Part shown: one piece after another, positions 20,936 through 33,340 of the stretch | Layout: each line of letters starts with the position of its first letter | Position numbering within the stretch: the first letter of the stretch is position 1 | Assembly: GCA_028751875.1 (NCBI GenBank) | Contig: CM054141.1 | Location: forward strand, 74,954,703 to 75,018,702 | DNA: 64,000 bases | Direction of reading: 5' to 3' | Origin: Rapana venosa | Lineage: Eukaryota > Mollusca > Gastropoda > Neogastropoda > Muricidae | Program-made: the position numbers and the translations under genes | Notes under the pieces: generated by a model | What the model was told of the DNA's origin: nothing | The model's database searches: none | What the model saw: only the letters and a program-made list of their open reading frames with translations

Positions 20936-22497
20936 GGCAGAAAAGTCTGCAGCCAAACTGTCTCCCTCTATCTGCAGTGAGGGGGAGAGGAGAGGCCAGG
21001 CCTCAGAGAAGTCCTTCACTGGCTGCAGGTCTCCGGTCCGCTGAGGTCACAACTCCACTTGCTGGAGAGATGCTGCAAGCCAGGCCTGGAGACCCCACTG
21101 GTAGGTGGGACCTTTTTTTTTTTTATACAGTTGTATAGCATTCCTAGAATGTTCAGGAGTCACTTGTGGTAATATGTGTAGGCTATGTGGAATAGCCAAG
21201 GGCTCTTGCAGTATGTATGGTATCTCCACCCCTTACCTGCTGCTAAAAAAAATTGTTAAATGATTTCAAATGGAAAAAAGTATGCCTTAAAAAAGGCACG
21301 GTTTTATCCTAAAGTGAAATCCTGTTTTAAATAGTTGTTAAAAAGGAGATACATTTTTTTTTAAAAGAGCATGTTGAGGATGACAGTATTACATGATGTT
21401 GGTTGAATATGCGACGGTTACTGTATTTTCCAGGTTACAAACCATCATTTTTTAAAGCCACACCAGCCTCCTTCCACCAGCAGATTTGAGAATAAATGCA
21501 GTGTAAAACTGTTTTAGGTTTCCCTCCAAAAGCTTACTTTTAGCAAAAAAATAACAAGCAGCACTATGTTCCATTATTTCATCATAAAAAAAGCAATATA
21601 TTTATCTGATTCAGAGTCACTTGCTCCAACTTTGAGGTTATTATCACTCTATTTTCAAACAAGGTTATTATCACTCTATTTTCAAACGATTGCTGAAGAT
21701 GTACGCCATTTTGGATTAAAAGCTCATGGCATCTCAAAAGAGTTACATTTTAGTGTTAATACACACACAAAAAAGACAAAAGAACATCATATTTGACACC
21801 TGGCTATGTAAAGGTAGGCTTTCATTGTGATTTTATGAAAATCTGTGCACTGGAAATGGTCTGTTGGCAGAACAACAGTCACAGCAACAGGATCACTAAC
21901 TCAGTTACCCACTCAGACCAGTTTTGCGGCCTATAGTCCAAGTGCATCTTTTCCAAAACCTTTCTCCAAATGTGGTGGTGTGGCTTATAGGACAGCACGG
22001 GTAACAACCTGGAAAGTATGGGGGGAATAGCTGTACCAGTCATTTTGCCCAGATGTTTATTTCAAGATGTGATGAACGGCTTTGTAAGTATCTTCTTCCA
22101 TTATACAGTTGTAAATGATGATGTTTGTGTGTACTTTTTTCCATGACAGGGGAAGTAAACACCAATTCTCTCTTTTCAAAATCATTCAGTTTGTCCTCAC
22201 CCATGATCCCAACAAGTGAAGTAAAAGCTAAATTCTCAATTTTTGAATTCTTGGAGATTGGTGTTTACTTGTACAGCCTGACGTCTATCTTCTTCTTCTC
22301 TGGAAAGGGAGATTGTCAGGCCCTCACCAGCCACCCAGAGGTCAGTTTGCTTATGTAGTAGACCAGGCATGGCATTTCTCTCTTTTTCGTCAGTGCTTAA
22401 CATTTCTGCGTATTTTATTTTTCCATGTTCTACCATTTTGTTTAAATTTTTTGCTGTTCACGTGAACAAAAATTCACGTGAACAACATTAAAAAGAT
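20936..22497 (+). repeat. Repeat block A', second direct copy abutting the gap
   Basis: It follows the same landmarks as 18320-19925 with fewer insertions, and breaks off at the gap while still homologous (AACAACATTAAAAAGAT). It carries a 14-bp perfect palindrome TGTTCACGTGAACA at 22455-22468 that the other two copies lack. It may be a real tandem duplication or an alternative version of block A placed beside it during scaffolding. Confidence 0.88.
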
Positions 22498-22997
22498 NNN
22501 NNNNNNNNNNNNNNNNNNNNNNNNNNNNNNNNNNNNNNNNNNNNNNNNNNNNNNNNNNNNNNNNNNNNNNNNNNNNNNNNNNNNNNNNNNNNNNNNNNNN
22601 NNNNNNNNNNNNNNNNNNNNNNNNNNNNNNNNNNNNNNNNNNNNNNNNNNNNNNNNNNNNNNNNNNNNNNNNNNNNNNNNNNNNNNNNNNNNNNNNNNNN
22701 NNNNNNNNNNNNNNNNNNNNNNNNNNNNNNNNNNNNNNNNNNNNNNNNNNNNNNNNNNNNNNNNNNNNNNNNNNNNNNNNNNNNNNNNNNNNNNNNNNNN
22801 NNNNNNNNNNNNNNNNNNNNNNNNNNNNNNNNNNNNNNNNNNNNNNNNNNNNNNNNNNNNNNNNNNNNNNNNNNNNNNNNNNNNNNNNNNNNNNNNNNNN
22901 NNNNNNNNNNNNNNNNNNNNNNNNNNNNNNNNNNNNNNNNNNNNNNNNNNNNNNNNNNNNNNNNNNNNNNNNNNNNNNNNNNNNNNNNNNNNNNNNN
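22498..22997. other. Assembly gap (500 N)
   Basis: Exactly 500 unknown bases. The gap lies between repeat block A' and GT-rich satellite DNA, both of which would hinder assembly. Confidence 0.99.
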
Positions 22998-23210
22998 TGT
23001 GATGTGTGTGTGGGGGGTGCGCGCGCGCACCCCAAAGCGTGTGTTTTTTATGATGTGTGTACAGTGTGTGTGTGCGCGTGCGCGCGCGATGCGCACGTGC
23101 ATGTGTATGTGTGTGTGCGGCTTGGGGTGCTTAGTGTGGTGTTGTGGTGGTGTGTGTGTGTGTGGTGTGTGTGTGTGTGTGGGGTGTGTGTGTGTGTGCC
23201 TTTTGGGCTG
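22998..23210. repeat. (GT)n tract with GC-alternating patches
   Basis: GT dinucleotides are interrupted by GCGCGCGC runs at about 23019-23028 and 23078-23090. Such alternating purine-pyrimidine DNA can adopt the Z form. Between 23211 and 23400 the sequence is ordinary and shows no recognised gene. Confidence 0.9.
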
Positions 23211-23402
23211 CCACTGAATTATATTGCATGCTTTACTGTTTGTTGTCAGAAGACCCAGCCCTATCACTGATACTGAGCTTGGGTTTTTAAGGGAGCTCAC
23301 CTCGCTGTTTTCTGTGTTCTACTAGCTACTAAAAGGAGGTTGTATTCCCTTAGACAGTAGACAGCAAGGAGCAAGACTGCTAGCAGTCCTTGCTTCTAGT
23401 CA

Positions 23403-26140
23403 GTGGTGTGTGTGTGTGTGTGTGGCGGGGTGTGGTGTGTATAGTGTGGTGTTGTAGTGTGGTGTGGTGGTGTGGTGTGGTAGTGTAGGTGTGGGTGGTA
23501 GTGTGGTGTGGTGTGTGGTGTGGTAGTGTGGTGTGGTAGTGTGTGTAGTGTGGTGTGTGTAGTGTTGTGTGTGTGGTTGTGCAGTGTGGTATTGTCGGTA
23601 TGTGTGTGTGAGTGTTGGATAGTGTGTGTGGTGGTTTTGGGGTGTGTTTGTGTTTAAGTGTGGGTTTTTGGTGTGGTGGGTGTGGTGTTGTGTAGTAGTG
23701 TGGTGTGTGTGGTAGTGTGGTGTGGTGTGTGGTGTGTGTATGTGGTGTGGTAGTGTGGTGTGGTGTGTGGTGTGGTAGTGTGGTGTGGTGTGTAGTGTGG
23801 TGTGGTGTGTGTGGTGTAGTGTGGTGTGGTGTGGTAGTGTGGGTGTGGTGTGGTGTGGTAGTGTTGGTGTGGTGAGTGTGTGTGCGTAGTGTGGTGTGGT
23901 AGTGTGGTAGTTGGTGTGGTGTGTGGTGTGGTAGTGTGGTGTGGTGTGTGTGTGGTGTGTAGTGTGTGTGTGGTGGTGGTGTGGTAGTGTGGTGTGTGTG
24001 GTGTGGTGTGGTAGTGTGGTGTGGTGGTGTGGTGTGTGGTAGTGGGTGTGGTAGTGTGGTGTGGTGGTGGTGTGGTGTGGTAGTGTGGTGTGGTGTTGGT
24101 GTGGTGGGGTGTGTGTGGTAGTGTGGTGTGGTGTGGGGGGTGTGGTGTGGTGTGGAGTGTGGTGTGTGGTGTGGTGTGTGGTGGGTGTAGTGTGGTGTGG
24201 TGTGGTAGTGGTGTGTGGTGTGGTGTGGTAGTGTGGTGGTGTGGTGTGTGTGTGGTGTGTGTGTGTGGTGTGTGTGTGGTGGTGGTGTAGTAGTGTGGTG
24301 TGGTAGTGTGGTGGTGTGGTGTGGTAGTGTGGTGTGGTGTGGTGTGGTGTGTGTGTGGTGTGTGGTGTGTGTGTGTGGTAGTGTGTGTGTGTGGTGTGTG
24401 TGTAGTGTGGTGTGGTGGTGTGGTAGTGTGGGTGGTGTGGTTAGTGGTGTGGTGTGTGGTGTGTAGTGTGGTAGTGTATGTGTGGTGTGGTGGTGTGGTA
24501 TGGTGGTGTGGTGTGGTGTGGTATGGTGTGCGGTGTAGTGTGGTGTGTGGTGTGGTTGTGGTGTGGTAGTGTGGTGTGGTGGGTGGTGTGGTGTGGTGAG
24601 TAGTGTGGTGTGTGTGGTGTCGTGTGTAGTGGTGTGATGTGTGGTGTGGTGTGTGTCGTGTGGTAGTGTGGTGTGGTGTGGTAGTGTGGTGGTCGTGTGG
24701 TGTGTGTTGGTGTGGTAGTGTGTGTGGTGTGTGGTGGTAGTGTGGTGTGGTAGTGTGGTGTGATGTGGTAGTGTGGTGTGGGTGTGGGTAGTGTGGGTGT
24801 GGTGTGGTAGTGTGGTGTGTTGTGGAGTGGTGTGGTGGTAGTGTGGTGTGGTGTGGTAGTAGGTGTGGTGTGTGGTGTGGTAGTGTAGTGTGGTGTGGTA
24901 GTGTGTGGTGATGTGGTAGTGTGGTGTGATGTGGTGTGGCGGTATGGTGGTGGCGGTGTGGTGTGGTAGTGTGGTGTGGTTTGTGTGGTAGTGTGGTGGT
25001 GTGGTAGTGGTGTGGTGTGTAGTGTATGTGGTGGTGTGGTGTGGTGTGGTGTGGTAGTGTGTGTGTGGTGGTGTGGTGTGTGGTGTGGTGTGGTGTAGTG
25101 TGGTGGTGGTGTGGTAGGTGGTGTGGTAGTGTGGTGTGGTGTGGTGTGTGTGTGTGGTGTGTGGTGTGGTGGTAGTGTGGTGTGGGTAGGTGGTGTGGTA
25201 GTGTGTGTGGTGGTAGTGTGGTGTGTAGTGTGGTAGTGTGGTGTGGGTGTGGTTTGGTAGTGTGGTGTGGTTTTTTAGTGTGGTGTGGTGTGGTATTTTG
25301 TTTTATGTGGTAGTGTGGTGGTGTGGTGTGTGTGGTGTGATTGTGTGGTTGTGTGGTGTGTGTGTGGTAGTATGGGGGTGTGGTGTGGTGTGTAGTGTGG
25401 GTGTGGTGTGGTGGTAGTATGGTGTGGTGTGGTGTGGTGGTGTGGTTTGGTAGTGTGGTGCGGTAGTGTGGTGTGGTATTGCGGTGTGTGTGGTAGTGTG
25501 TGTGTAGGTGTGTGGTTGTGGTGTGGTAGTGTGGTGTGGTGTGGTAGTGTGGTGTGGTAGTGTGGTGGGTGTGGTGGATGTGGTGTGGTGATGTGGTGTG
25601 GTGTGGGTGTGTGGTGTGGTGTGGAAGTGTGGTGTGGTGGTGTTGTGTGGTGTGGTTGTGTGTGTGGTATGTGGTGTGTGGTGTTGTGTGGTGTGGTGTG
25701 TGGTGTGGTAGTGTGGTATGATGTGGTAGTGTGGTGTGGTGTGATTGTGTAGTGTGGTAGTGTGGTGGGTGGTGTGATGTGTGGTGTGGTAGTGTGTGTG
25801 GTGGTTGATGTGTGGTGTGTGTGTGGTAGTGTGGTGTGGTGTGGTGGTGTGGTGTGTAGTGTGTGGTGTGGTGGTGGTGTGGTTTGGTAGTGTGGTGTGG
25901 TTTTTTAGTGTGGTGTGGTGTGGTGGTGTGGTGTGGTTTGGTAGCGATGGTGTGGTGTGGTTGTGTGGTGTGGTTTGGTAGTGTGGTATGGTGTGGTGTG
26001 GTGTGGTTGTATGGTGTGGTGGTGTGATCATGAGGTGTGTTGTGGTGTGGAGTGTGTGGTGGTGAAGTGTGGTGTTGTTGTGTGGTGTGGAGTGATTGTG
26101 TGGAGTTGTGATGGTGTGGTGTGGGTTGTGTGGTGTGTAG
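23403..26140 (+). repeat. 2.7-kb GTGTGGT/GTAGTGTG satellite-like tract
   Basis: Built almost only from GTGTGGT, GTAGTGTG and GGTGTGTG words in irregular order, with strong strand asymmetry: G and T on plus, A and C on minus. The minus strand is open for more than 1000 codons but encodes only His, Thr and Pro strings, a by-product of the repeat. The lack of a fixed period suggests slippage growth of a (GTGTGG)n-type seed. Length in the real genome is uncertain. Confidence 0.95.
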
Positions 26141-26385
26141 ACAGAGAGAGAGACAGACAGAAAAACAGAGAGAGACAGACAAGCAGAGAGACTGACAGAG
26201 AGACAGACAGTCAGACAGACAGAGACAGACAGCAGACAGAAGACAGACAGACACAGCAGAGCCCGACGGGAAAACAGCAGACGGGAACAACAGACGGGAC
26301 AGAGACAGACAAAACCAGTCAAAACAACAGGAAGACAGACGACAGACAGACGAGACAGACAGACAGTCAGGCGCACAGACAATTT
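26141..26385 (+). repeat. (CAGA)n microsatellite
   Basis: ACAGACAGAGAG-type tetranucleotide repeats with interruptions directly follow the GT-rich satellite. A non-repeated stretch of about 250 bp (26390-26640) follows with no recognised gene. Confidence 0.93.
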
Positions 26386-26640
26386 CCCCTGCGACCATCT
26401 GCAGATGGGGCCCAAAGAGAAAAAAATTCCGCATATAAGGCCTGTTCTTTTTTTCTCTGTCTACAAAACAAACACGCGCGCGGGGCGCGCGCTCATGCCA
26501 CACACACACACACACGCCCCGCCCCCACAGAGGGCTATATATAGCCATGACGGGGACGAGACAGCCCAAAAAAGGACAGAGCCCAAAGCACTTTAGACAC
26601 GGGAACAAAAAAACGGGTTTTACATTTCCTTGTGTGTGTG

Positions 26641-26745
26641 GTGAAAGTGTGCGCGCGGGGCACGCCCCCCAGGTTTGGGGCCGTGCTTGGTGTGTGTTTT
26701 GTGTGTTTTGTTGTGTGTGTGTGTGTGTGTGTGTGTGTGGTTTAC
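26641..26745. repeat. (GT)n microsatellite
   Basis: GTGTGTGGTG and a pure GT run at about 26713-26738. The stretch 26746-27055 is unassigned, with homopolymer noise. Confidence 0.85.
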
Positions 26746-27055
26746 ATAAAAACGTTTGCTCCCAATGATTTATCATGTTCATTGATGTATTCGGGGTTCA
26801 GATTTTTCCTTTAATCAGAAACAGGGAAACCGTTTCCCAGCACTGGGCGTAACTTTAAAAGGGACTTAACTGCTTTTAACCCCCCTACTTTTAAACCCAG
26901 GGGTTGTTTCCCCCTACACTAAAAACCGCAAAAATGCCCAAAACGTACTGCTCTTTGTACTGTTAAGCTATTCCCAAAGTGCCTGGCGGGGTTTATTTTC
27001 CTTTTCTGTTTTTCCTGTTTTTTTTGTTTCTGTCTCTATCATTGCCGTGAACAGT

Positions 27056-27277
27056 TACATGCGTGCAGCACACACAAACAGACATGCGTGCTTGCGTACA
27101 CACACACACACACATGAACGCGCGCGCACACCACAAAACACACACGAACGCAGTACCCCTCGAAATCACGTCGCGCACACACATTTCACAGACATTTCCC
27201 AAAAAATACACCTCACACACATCCCCGGGGTTTTTGCACGTACACACACCGCACACAAAACCACCACACACACACCA

Positions 27278-27308
<31 letters not shown>

Positions 27309-27785
27309 CCCACACGCCCCACCCCAAAAACAGGCACAGGAAAACTTACATAGACGTTTGAAACACAGATGCGTTCGTGGCGTGCACCCCACACACTCAC
27401 TCCTCACCCCACACACACACACACACACCCCAAAACCCCCTACACACCAGCCGCACCACCCCTTCAACACACACACACAATAGGGGGTTCCAGGGATGCC
27501 CTCTGTCCCCGGGACGGGAAAAAAAAAAGGGGGGGGGGGGAGGGTCGCGTAGGCAGGGCGGGTGCACGCACGCAAAAACCGGAACACACCACACACACAC
27601 AAAACACGCGGCGCGCGCAGGCACTCACACACACGCCCGGCCCCTTCTCTCTCTCTCTAGCACCCCCGCACACCCCGCCGCGCGCGCGCGCGCGCCCACA
27701 CACCCCACACCCCGCACGCGGCGCGCGCGCGCACAACCCACACACACCCCAACAAAAACCGCACGCACGCACACACACAAAGGGG
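27056..27785. repeat. CA-rich and CG-alternating tract
   Basis: Long (AC)n runs on the plus strand (27100-27300, 27400-27475, 27590-27640, 27720-27780) alternate with GCGCGCGC tracts (27120-27128, 27675-27695, 27720-27735). Strand polarity is opposite to the GT-rich satellite before 26140, so the two could pair as a very large imperfect hairpin. Long open frames here are repeat artefacts. Confidence 0.88.
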
Positions 27786-27999
27786 GGGGTTTAGTCGAGG
27801 GGGGGAGGCCCCACTTTTAAAAAAGCCTAGATGGCCCCGGAAAAAAAGGGAAAAAAGAACAAGGCGAACACAAAGAACACGGAGTGTTTGTTCTTCGGGG
27901 GCATTTTACAAAAGGGTAGGTTAGGCCGGGTATCGGGCAGTTGGGTTCCTAAAAGGGAAAAAAAACGAGGTGGGGAAGGTTTATGATGGGGGGACGCAC

Positions 28000-28330
28000 A
28001 CTCACGAGATGGGAAAGGGTGGGGAAATTGGGACCATTTGGACAGAGGGTACCAATCCCCACCGAAAACTTTACTCTTCGGGGAAAACAGGCAGCTTAGT
28101 TGGGCCCAAAGGGGTTGCGTTCATTTTTTTGGGTTTTTCTTGGACAAGTCGAGCAGCAGATTTTAGGGGCCCTGTGTCTGTTTTTGGAAGGGGGGGGATT
28201 GATATGTGAAATTCCATAAAAGGGCCCAATTACAGTGTCCAATCGTGAATGAATGAGATGTGACAACCCTTGGATGTTGCATCACCCCATCAGTGGCAGA
28301 TATTTGGGAAATTGCAAAATATTCACCATC
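28000..28330 (-). mobile_element. CR1/L2-like LINE fragment, degraded
   Basis: The reverse strand matches part of the 58800-59090 section of the CR1/L2-like LINE. Shared words are ACAGAGGGTACCAA, AACAGGCAGC, AAGTCGAGCAGCAGATTTT, TGAATGAGATGTGACAA and TTGGATGTTGCATCA..CAGTGG. The order is kept, though the spacing is disturbed. The frame is lost. Flanks 27786-27999 and 28331-28640 show no recognised gene. Confidence 0.65.
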
Positions 28331-28639
28331 ATTTTGTTTAAAAACCCAAAAAAACCTAAGGGAAAAACAGGGGAAAACCCTCCACAATTTTTTCTCCAAA
28401 AACTTTGCCTTTGTAACGGGACGAACCCCTACAGGGGGGTTGGGCGAAGGGGAGCCAGAAAAAAAGCAACAGCGAAGTAGATGCCCGTTAGATCGGGGGC
28501 GCAATGCCCAAAATGTAGCACTCACAGAAACATAACAAAAAAATTATTCACAAAGGAAATCAAAGCTGATGAATCGAAAAGCTGTGTCTATGGGTTGTGT
28601 AAGTGAAACGTTTGGGCTGCTCGGGACAGAAAATTCATT

Positions 28640-29197
28640 TGTTTTTTTAATTTCAAAATTTTTGAATGGAGGGGGGGGGGGCCCTTTTTTTGTTTTATTT
28701 GGGGGTTGGGTTTGATTTTTTGTTTTTTTTGGGGGGGTGGGGGTTTTGGGTTTTGGGTTTTTTTTTTTTCGGGGAATTGCAGTTTTAAAGGGAAGTGTGC
28801 GTGTGTGTGCGTGTGTGTTGTGAATGTGTTGTGGGGGGTGTGTGTTGTGGGGCTGTTGGTTTTAAACATGTTGTACATTACAGTTTTTCTTTGGTTTGGT
28901 TTTTTTTTTTGGGGGGGGGGGGGTCATGGTTGGGTTTTTTTCTCTTTTTTTTTTTGATTTTCCCAAATTTTTTTTTTTTTTTTTAGGGGAGGCGATTTGG
29001 GTTTTTTCATTTAAATTTGCGTTTTTTTTTTTTAATTTTTTTTTCTTACATGGGACTAAAATTATTTTTTTTTTTTTTGGTGCTTACTTTGTTTCAGCAA
29101 CAATCAGCCATTCCCCAAGGATTTCACAGCATTGGGCATGACACTGATTGAAGCTGCCCTTTTTTGGAAGGCAACATTCCTTCGGGAAATTTTTTTT
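28640..29197. other. G/T homopolymer-rich stretch
   Basis: Runs of T and G interrupted by a (GT)n patch (about 28796-28850). It contains no conserved coding or RNA signal and looks like poorly resolved consensus. Confidence 0.6.
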
Positions 29198-29410
29198 TAA
29201 TTTATTTTTTTATTTTGGGGATAATGGAATAATTACTTTGTCCTTTTTTACAACATTTCCCCATGTGTATGCAGTTTTGTAAATTTTGTCACCCAAATTC
29301 AGAAACCTTTTCCCTTTAAAAGGGAATGGGTATTAACGTGTGCGAAAGATTTCTGCGTGCATTCACACACGGACCCCCAGTTTTTTGTCTCATCCTAAAA
29401 ACTTTGGTGT
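29198..29410 (-). mobile_element. tRNA-headed SINE fragment
   Basis: Mirror-strand words GGATAATGGAATAA, TTACAACATTTCCCCATG, TTTTGTAAATTTTGTC, AACGTGTGCGAAAGATTTCTGC and ACACACGGACC..TTTGTCTCATC follow the tail and central domain of the SINE at 8900-9275. The tRNA head is missing. A second remnant of only the tail lies at about 29740-29840. Confidence 0.75.
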
Positions 29411-31367
29411 GTGGTTTTTTGGGTGTGTGCAGCACTTGGGGAGAGAGAGTGAAAGGGAGTGTTTTTTTTTTTTCAGTCTAAATGTGGTGCATTGCTATGT
29501 AGTGGGATTGGAAAAGGGGAAAAAAACTGGGAATCGTATCAATTAATTTACTATTTCCTTTTTAACCCCCTTTATAAAAATTGGGTAATTTTTTAAAGTT
29601 TTTTTTTTAAAAAACAAAAAACTTTTTAAAATGGACCCCTGAAAAATTTGTAGTATTGAAAATTTTTTTATTTTTATAACAGACTTCAAGGTGAAAAAAA
29701 ATCCATAGTTTTGTGAAAAATATTTATTTTATTTTATTTTATTCTTTTATTTTGAGGATAAAGGGGAAAAAGCCTCATTGCTTTTCACAAACCATCCCTG
29801 TGTGTTTGTTTCTTTCATAATTTTTTTCAAACCATTCCCATTTTTAAAAAAAATTGTTAATTTAATTTTTTAAAATTTTTAAATGAAAAAATGTTTAGAT
29901 GTTTCCACTGCATTGTTAGTTAAAAGTAATTTTTTTCACTTTTACATCCAAAAAGACTTTTTAGCAAGCCCGTATGGGATGTGTTGTGTAGGTGTTTGAG
30001 TGCTAGATAAATTTTGTGTTTTTTCCTTTCGCCCGTAAAGAAATTTTATATTTTGTAAAAAATTTATATTAGTGTTTTTTTAATAATATAAATGTATGGA
30101 ATTTTTTTTTGCGCCAAAAACCCTTTTTAAAACAAACCCCAAACAAAGCGCTTGCATTCAAATCAATTTTATTTTACACATTTCAAAAATTTCTGTCTAC
30201 AAAAAACCCCAATAAACATAAATAATAATAATAAAAAAATAAAAAGGAACTTATATATCTGGGTTTTCAAATTTTATTTTTTTTTTTGGGGTAGGGCAGG
30301 TCTACGTCCAAGAGAGTGCCACCCAAATTTTTTTTCCCTTTTTTAAAAAATTTTTATTTTTTTATTTTTTTAACTAGGTGTGTGGTGTGGTGTGTGTGTG
30401 TGTGTGTGTGTGTGTTTGTGTGTGTGGGGGTGTGTTTTAAAAAAGATCAAGTCAAAATGATCTTTAAATTTAGAGTAAAGATTAAGTTTTTTACAGCTTT
30501 TTTTTTATCCTTCCCACACGCCCGCCCGCGGGGGGTGTTTTTGTTTTTTCTTCTCATTTTTAAAGAACAATTTTTTTTAAGGTAAAAGAATAATAATCGT
30601 GGTGTGTGTGTTGTGTTGTGTGTGTGTGTTTCTTTTGGTTTTTTTTTTGGGTTCAAGGGAAAAAGAATGAGTATTTTTTGTTTTTTTTTTCATTTCAGTC
30701 TCGTGTCCCAGGGGGGGGGGGGGGGGGTTTTTGAGTAAATAACACAGCAATGACAGTCAATATAAACAAAATTTTTTGTCTGATCGGGGAAAAGGTAAGT
30801 TTTAACAGCAAGCCCAAAATTTGGGGTATCATCAGTTGAAAAAGAAAATTAAACCCCTTGCCTAAAAGGGGTTAGTTAGCTAGAGTTTGGGGAAAAACTT
30901 TAAAAAACCCATTTTTTCAGAAAGTGAAAAACGATGTGTCAAACCCCTTTTTAAACCCCCCATAACTTTGCCAATTTTTTGGTAGAATAATGTACCCTAC
31001 AACAAAAGAAAGGTAAGGGTCCCGTAGATTTTTGAAAATTAAAAACTCAATTTGACCCCAAATTTTACCCTTTTGACTCCTTTGTAAAAAACGGGGCCAT
31101 TTTACACCACCAAAATTTTATGTCCATATCTATTAAAAATTCAAAAGTTATTAAAAGAAAAAAATTTAAATGAATAAAAATAATAATAATAATAATGTAT
31201 GGAATTTATAAGCTGAATCTTGTAAAGCAACCCAAAACGAGTTTCTCAGATTTTTTTTTCATTCCACTTTAAGTTTACGGCAGATTTTCTCCGTGAAATT
31301 CGGGCCCGCTCTCCCTGGGGAGAAACGGGGGGAACGCGTCGCCACTTAGCGCTGCGCCCCCCTTTCA

Positions 31368-31406
<39 letters not shown>

Positions 31407-33340
31407 GTCTTTTTGGTCCGTCGCAGGCAAATTTTTTGGGGTTTTTTGGGAAAAAATTGACCCCCCAAAACTTGAAACATTTTGGGCAGTATAGCCCCAA
31501 AAAAAATTGGACTAATTATGTATGCTATCTATTAACAATTTTAAAATGTAGTCATAAGTGCTATTCCCCTTTTCCAACCTGTTGGACCTCAAACATGGCT
31601 TTTTTTGTGCAATTTGAGTAAACCGGGGCCCCCCACAGTGGGGGCAAATTTTTAAAAAAGTATAACTTTTTTACCCCTTTAAGATAGAGAGGTTTTTTTT
31701 TGTAAAGGGATTATTGTTTTATAGACATTGTATTTGGGGAAATTTTTAGGGTGTGATTTTAACTTTCCCCAACAGTTTCCCTTTCCCAAAAAAGGCTTTT
31801 CCCTACAGTTTTAAAAAGGCTGAAAAAATTTCCGCCATCTTTTGACCCCCATAAATTTTGAAAAAAAAAGAGTAGAGACCCTAATTCCCTTTTTTTTTTG
31901 TGGGTTTTTTTTAAAAAAGTTCTTTTCAAAAATTTTCATTTTTATGTAACAAAAGCTATATAAAAAATTTTTGGGTGTGCTACCTACTCTGGGTCTGTTC
32001 AAATTCTATTTTTTTTTTTACTGGGGGAGGCAGGTCTACGTCAAAAAAAGAGTGCCCCCCCATTTTTTTCTCTTTTTTATTTTTTAATTTTTTTTTTTTT
32101 AAAACTTTTGCCCGGGGGAGCTCTCTTGCACGCAGCGGTTTTTAGTGTGAAGGCCGGAAGGTGGTTTGTGAAAAATGGAACCCTTTACTCCCCTTTAATT
32201 CTGACTGCACACACGCACCACTGAAACGGGGGAAGAAGCGCAGCTTTTTTTGTGTTGGGGGGGTTTGTCTTGGGGGTCTGTGGAAGGAACCCCAAATTTT
32301 TCCCCGTTTTCATGCATGTGGAAAGGAAGAAAACCTGCTGCCAATGTTTTCCAGACCCAAAAAAATTAAAGCGCTGTATTTTTGTGGGGGTTTTTTTTCC
32401 GTGTTTACTGCAGGAAAAAATGGGGCAGGAAGCTGAAGGTTTTGTCCCTCCCACGGCTGCAAAGTCCTCTTCTTCTTTCCCGCCTGGGGCATTCATGAAT
32501 TAATTCTTCATGAAGGTGAGGAGTGGGTCTGGAAATTTTTGGGGTCCATTGGTGTAGACACATGCACAGACATGACAACTTTCAAGGGAGAGTTAAATAA
32601 GCCTTTTCATTTCAGTTGTAAATTTAAAGACAAATACAACCACACTGGGGATCATGAACCTGTGTTGACATAATCCTTTTAGGGTTCACGTGGGGTGCCT
32701 CCCTTTGGGGAAGTTGAAGATGGGGGATGCGCATGATCTTTAGAATAATTAACCTCACAAATTCTGTTGGCAGAAAGAGGGTTCTTAAAAAAATTTTTTG
32801 GTCTGGGGTTGAGATTTCATGCGAAGAATTCCTCCAACCCCCAGCCCCCCGGGTCCAGCATTTGGGACCCCCGAATATCACCGCGGGCCAGATGATGAAA
32901 AGTTTGGGAAAGCAGTTTAGAGCTGTGACAGACAGGGGAGGGGTAAATTCAGGCATGGTGAAAAATGTTTTGCTTCATTTTGCGGGTTTCCCCGTTTAAT
33001 ACACTCTAGTATCTTTGTCATTAAAAAATTTGGTTTTTTCGATTATCTTTTTGATTAGAAATGGTTTTTTTTCCCAAAAAAACAGGAAGTGGGGTACCCG
33101 AAACATTCTCCTCATCATCATTTACTTCTCAAAAAGTATCAAAAAAAACACGGGGAAAATTACCCAAGAAGAAGTTATTTATTGAATATGGGCAGTGGTC
33201 AGTTTTTTAAACTCTAGAAAGATCATTACTTTTTTTGGGTCTTGATTCCTTTTGAGGGAAATTTTTTTTTGCAAAAAAGATTTTTGTTACCAAGAGGTTG
33301 GACTGGCAGAGGAAAAAATTGGTAAAAGGGGAATTTTAAT
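29411..33340. other. Low-quality AT-rich stretch with LINE-tail remnants
   Basis: Mostly homopolymer-rich, unassigned DNA. Recognisable items are two 3' termini of the CR1/L2-like LINE in minus orientation (about 30078-30160 and 31178-31240, with AATAATAATGTATGGAATTTAT), (GT)n tracts at 30377-30432 and 30599-30632, a G-run at 30711-30727, a T-run at 31372-31402, and a shared motif GGCAGGTCTACGTC..GAGTGCC at about 30295-30325 and 32030-32060. Open frames at 32160-33000 match nothing I know. Confidence 0.6.

Noticed and set aside
22455..22468. TGTTCACGTGAACA palindrome as a regulatory site
   Set aside because: The 14-bp palindrome is exact and contains an E-box core, but it occurs only in one of three copies of the block, beside an assembly gap, with no gene nearby.
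23654..26782. A 1042-codon open frame on the minus strand
   Set aside because: It is composed of His/Thr/Pro strings dictated by the GT-rich satellite, begins in a (CA)n tract and has no domain.
27213..27820. Several 90-147-codon frames on both strands
   Set aside because: They arise from CA/CG-alternating low-complexity DNA.
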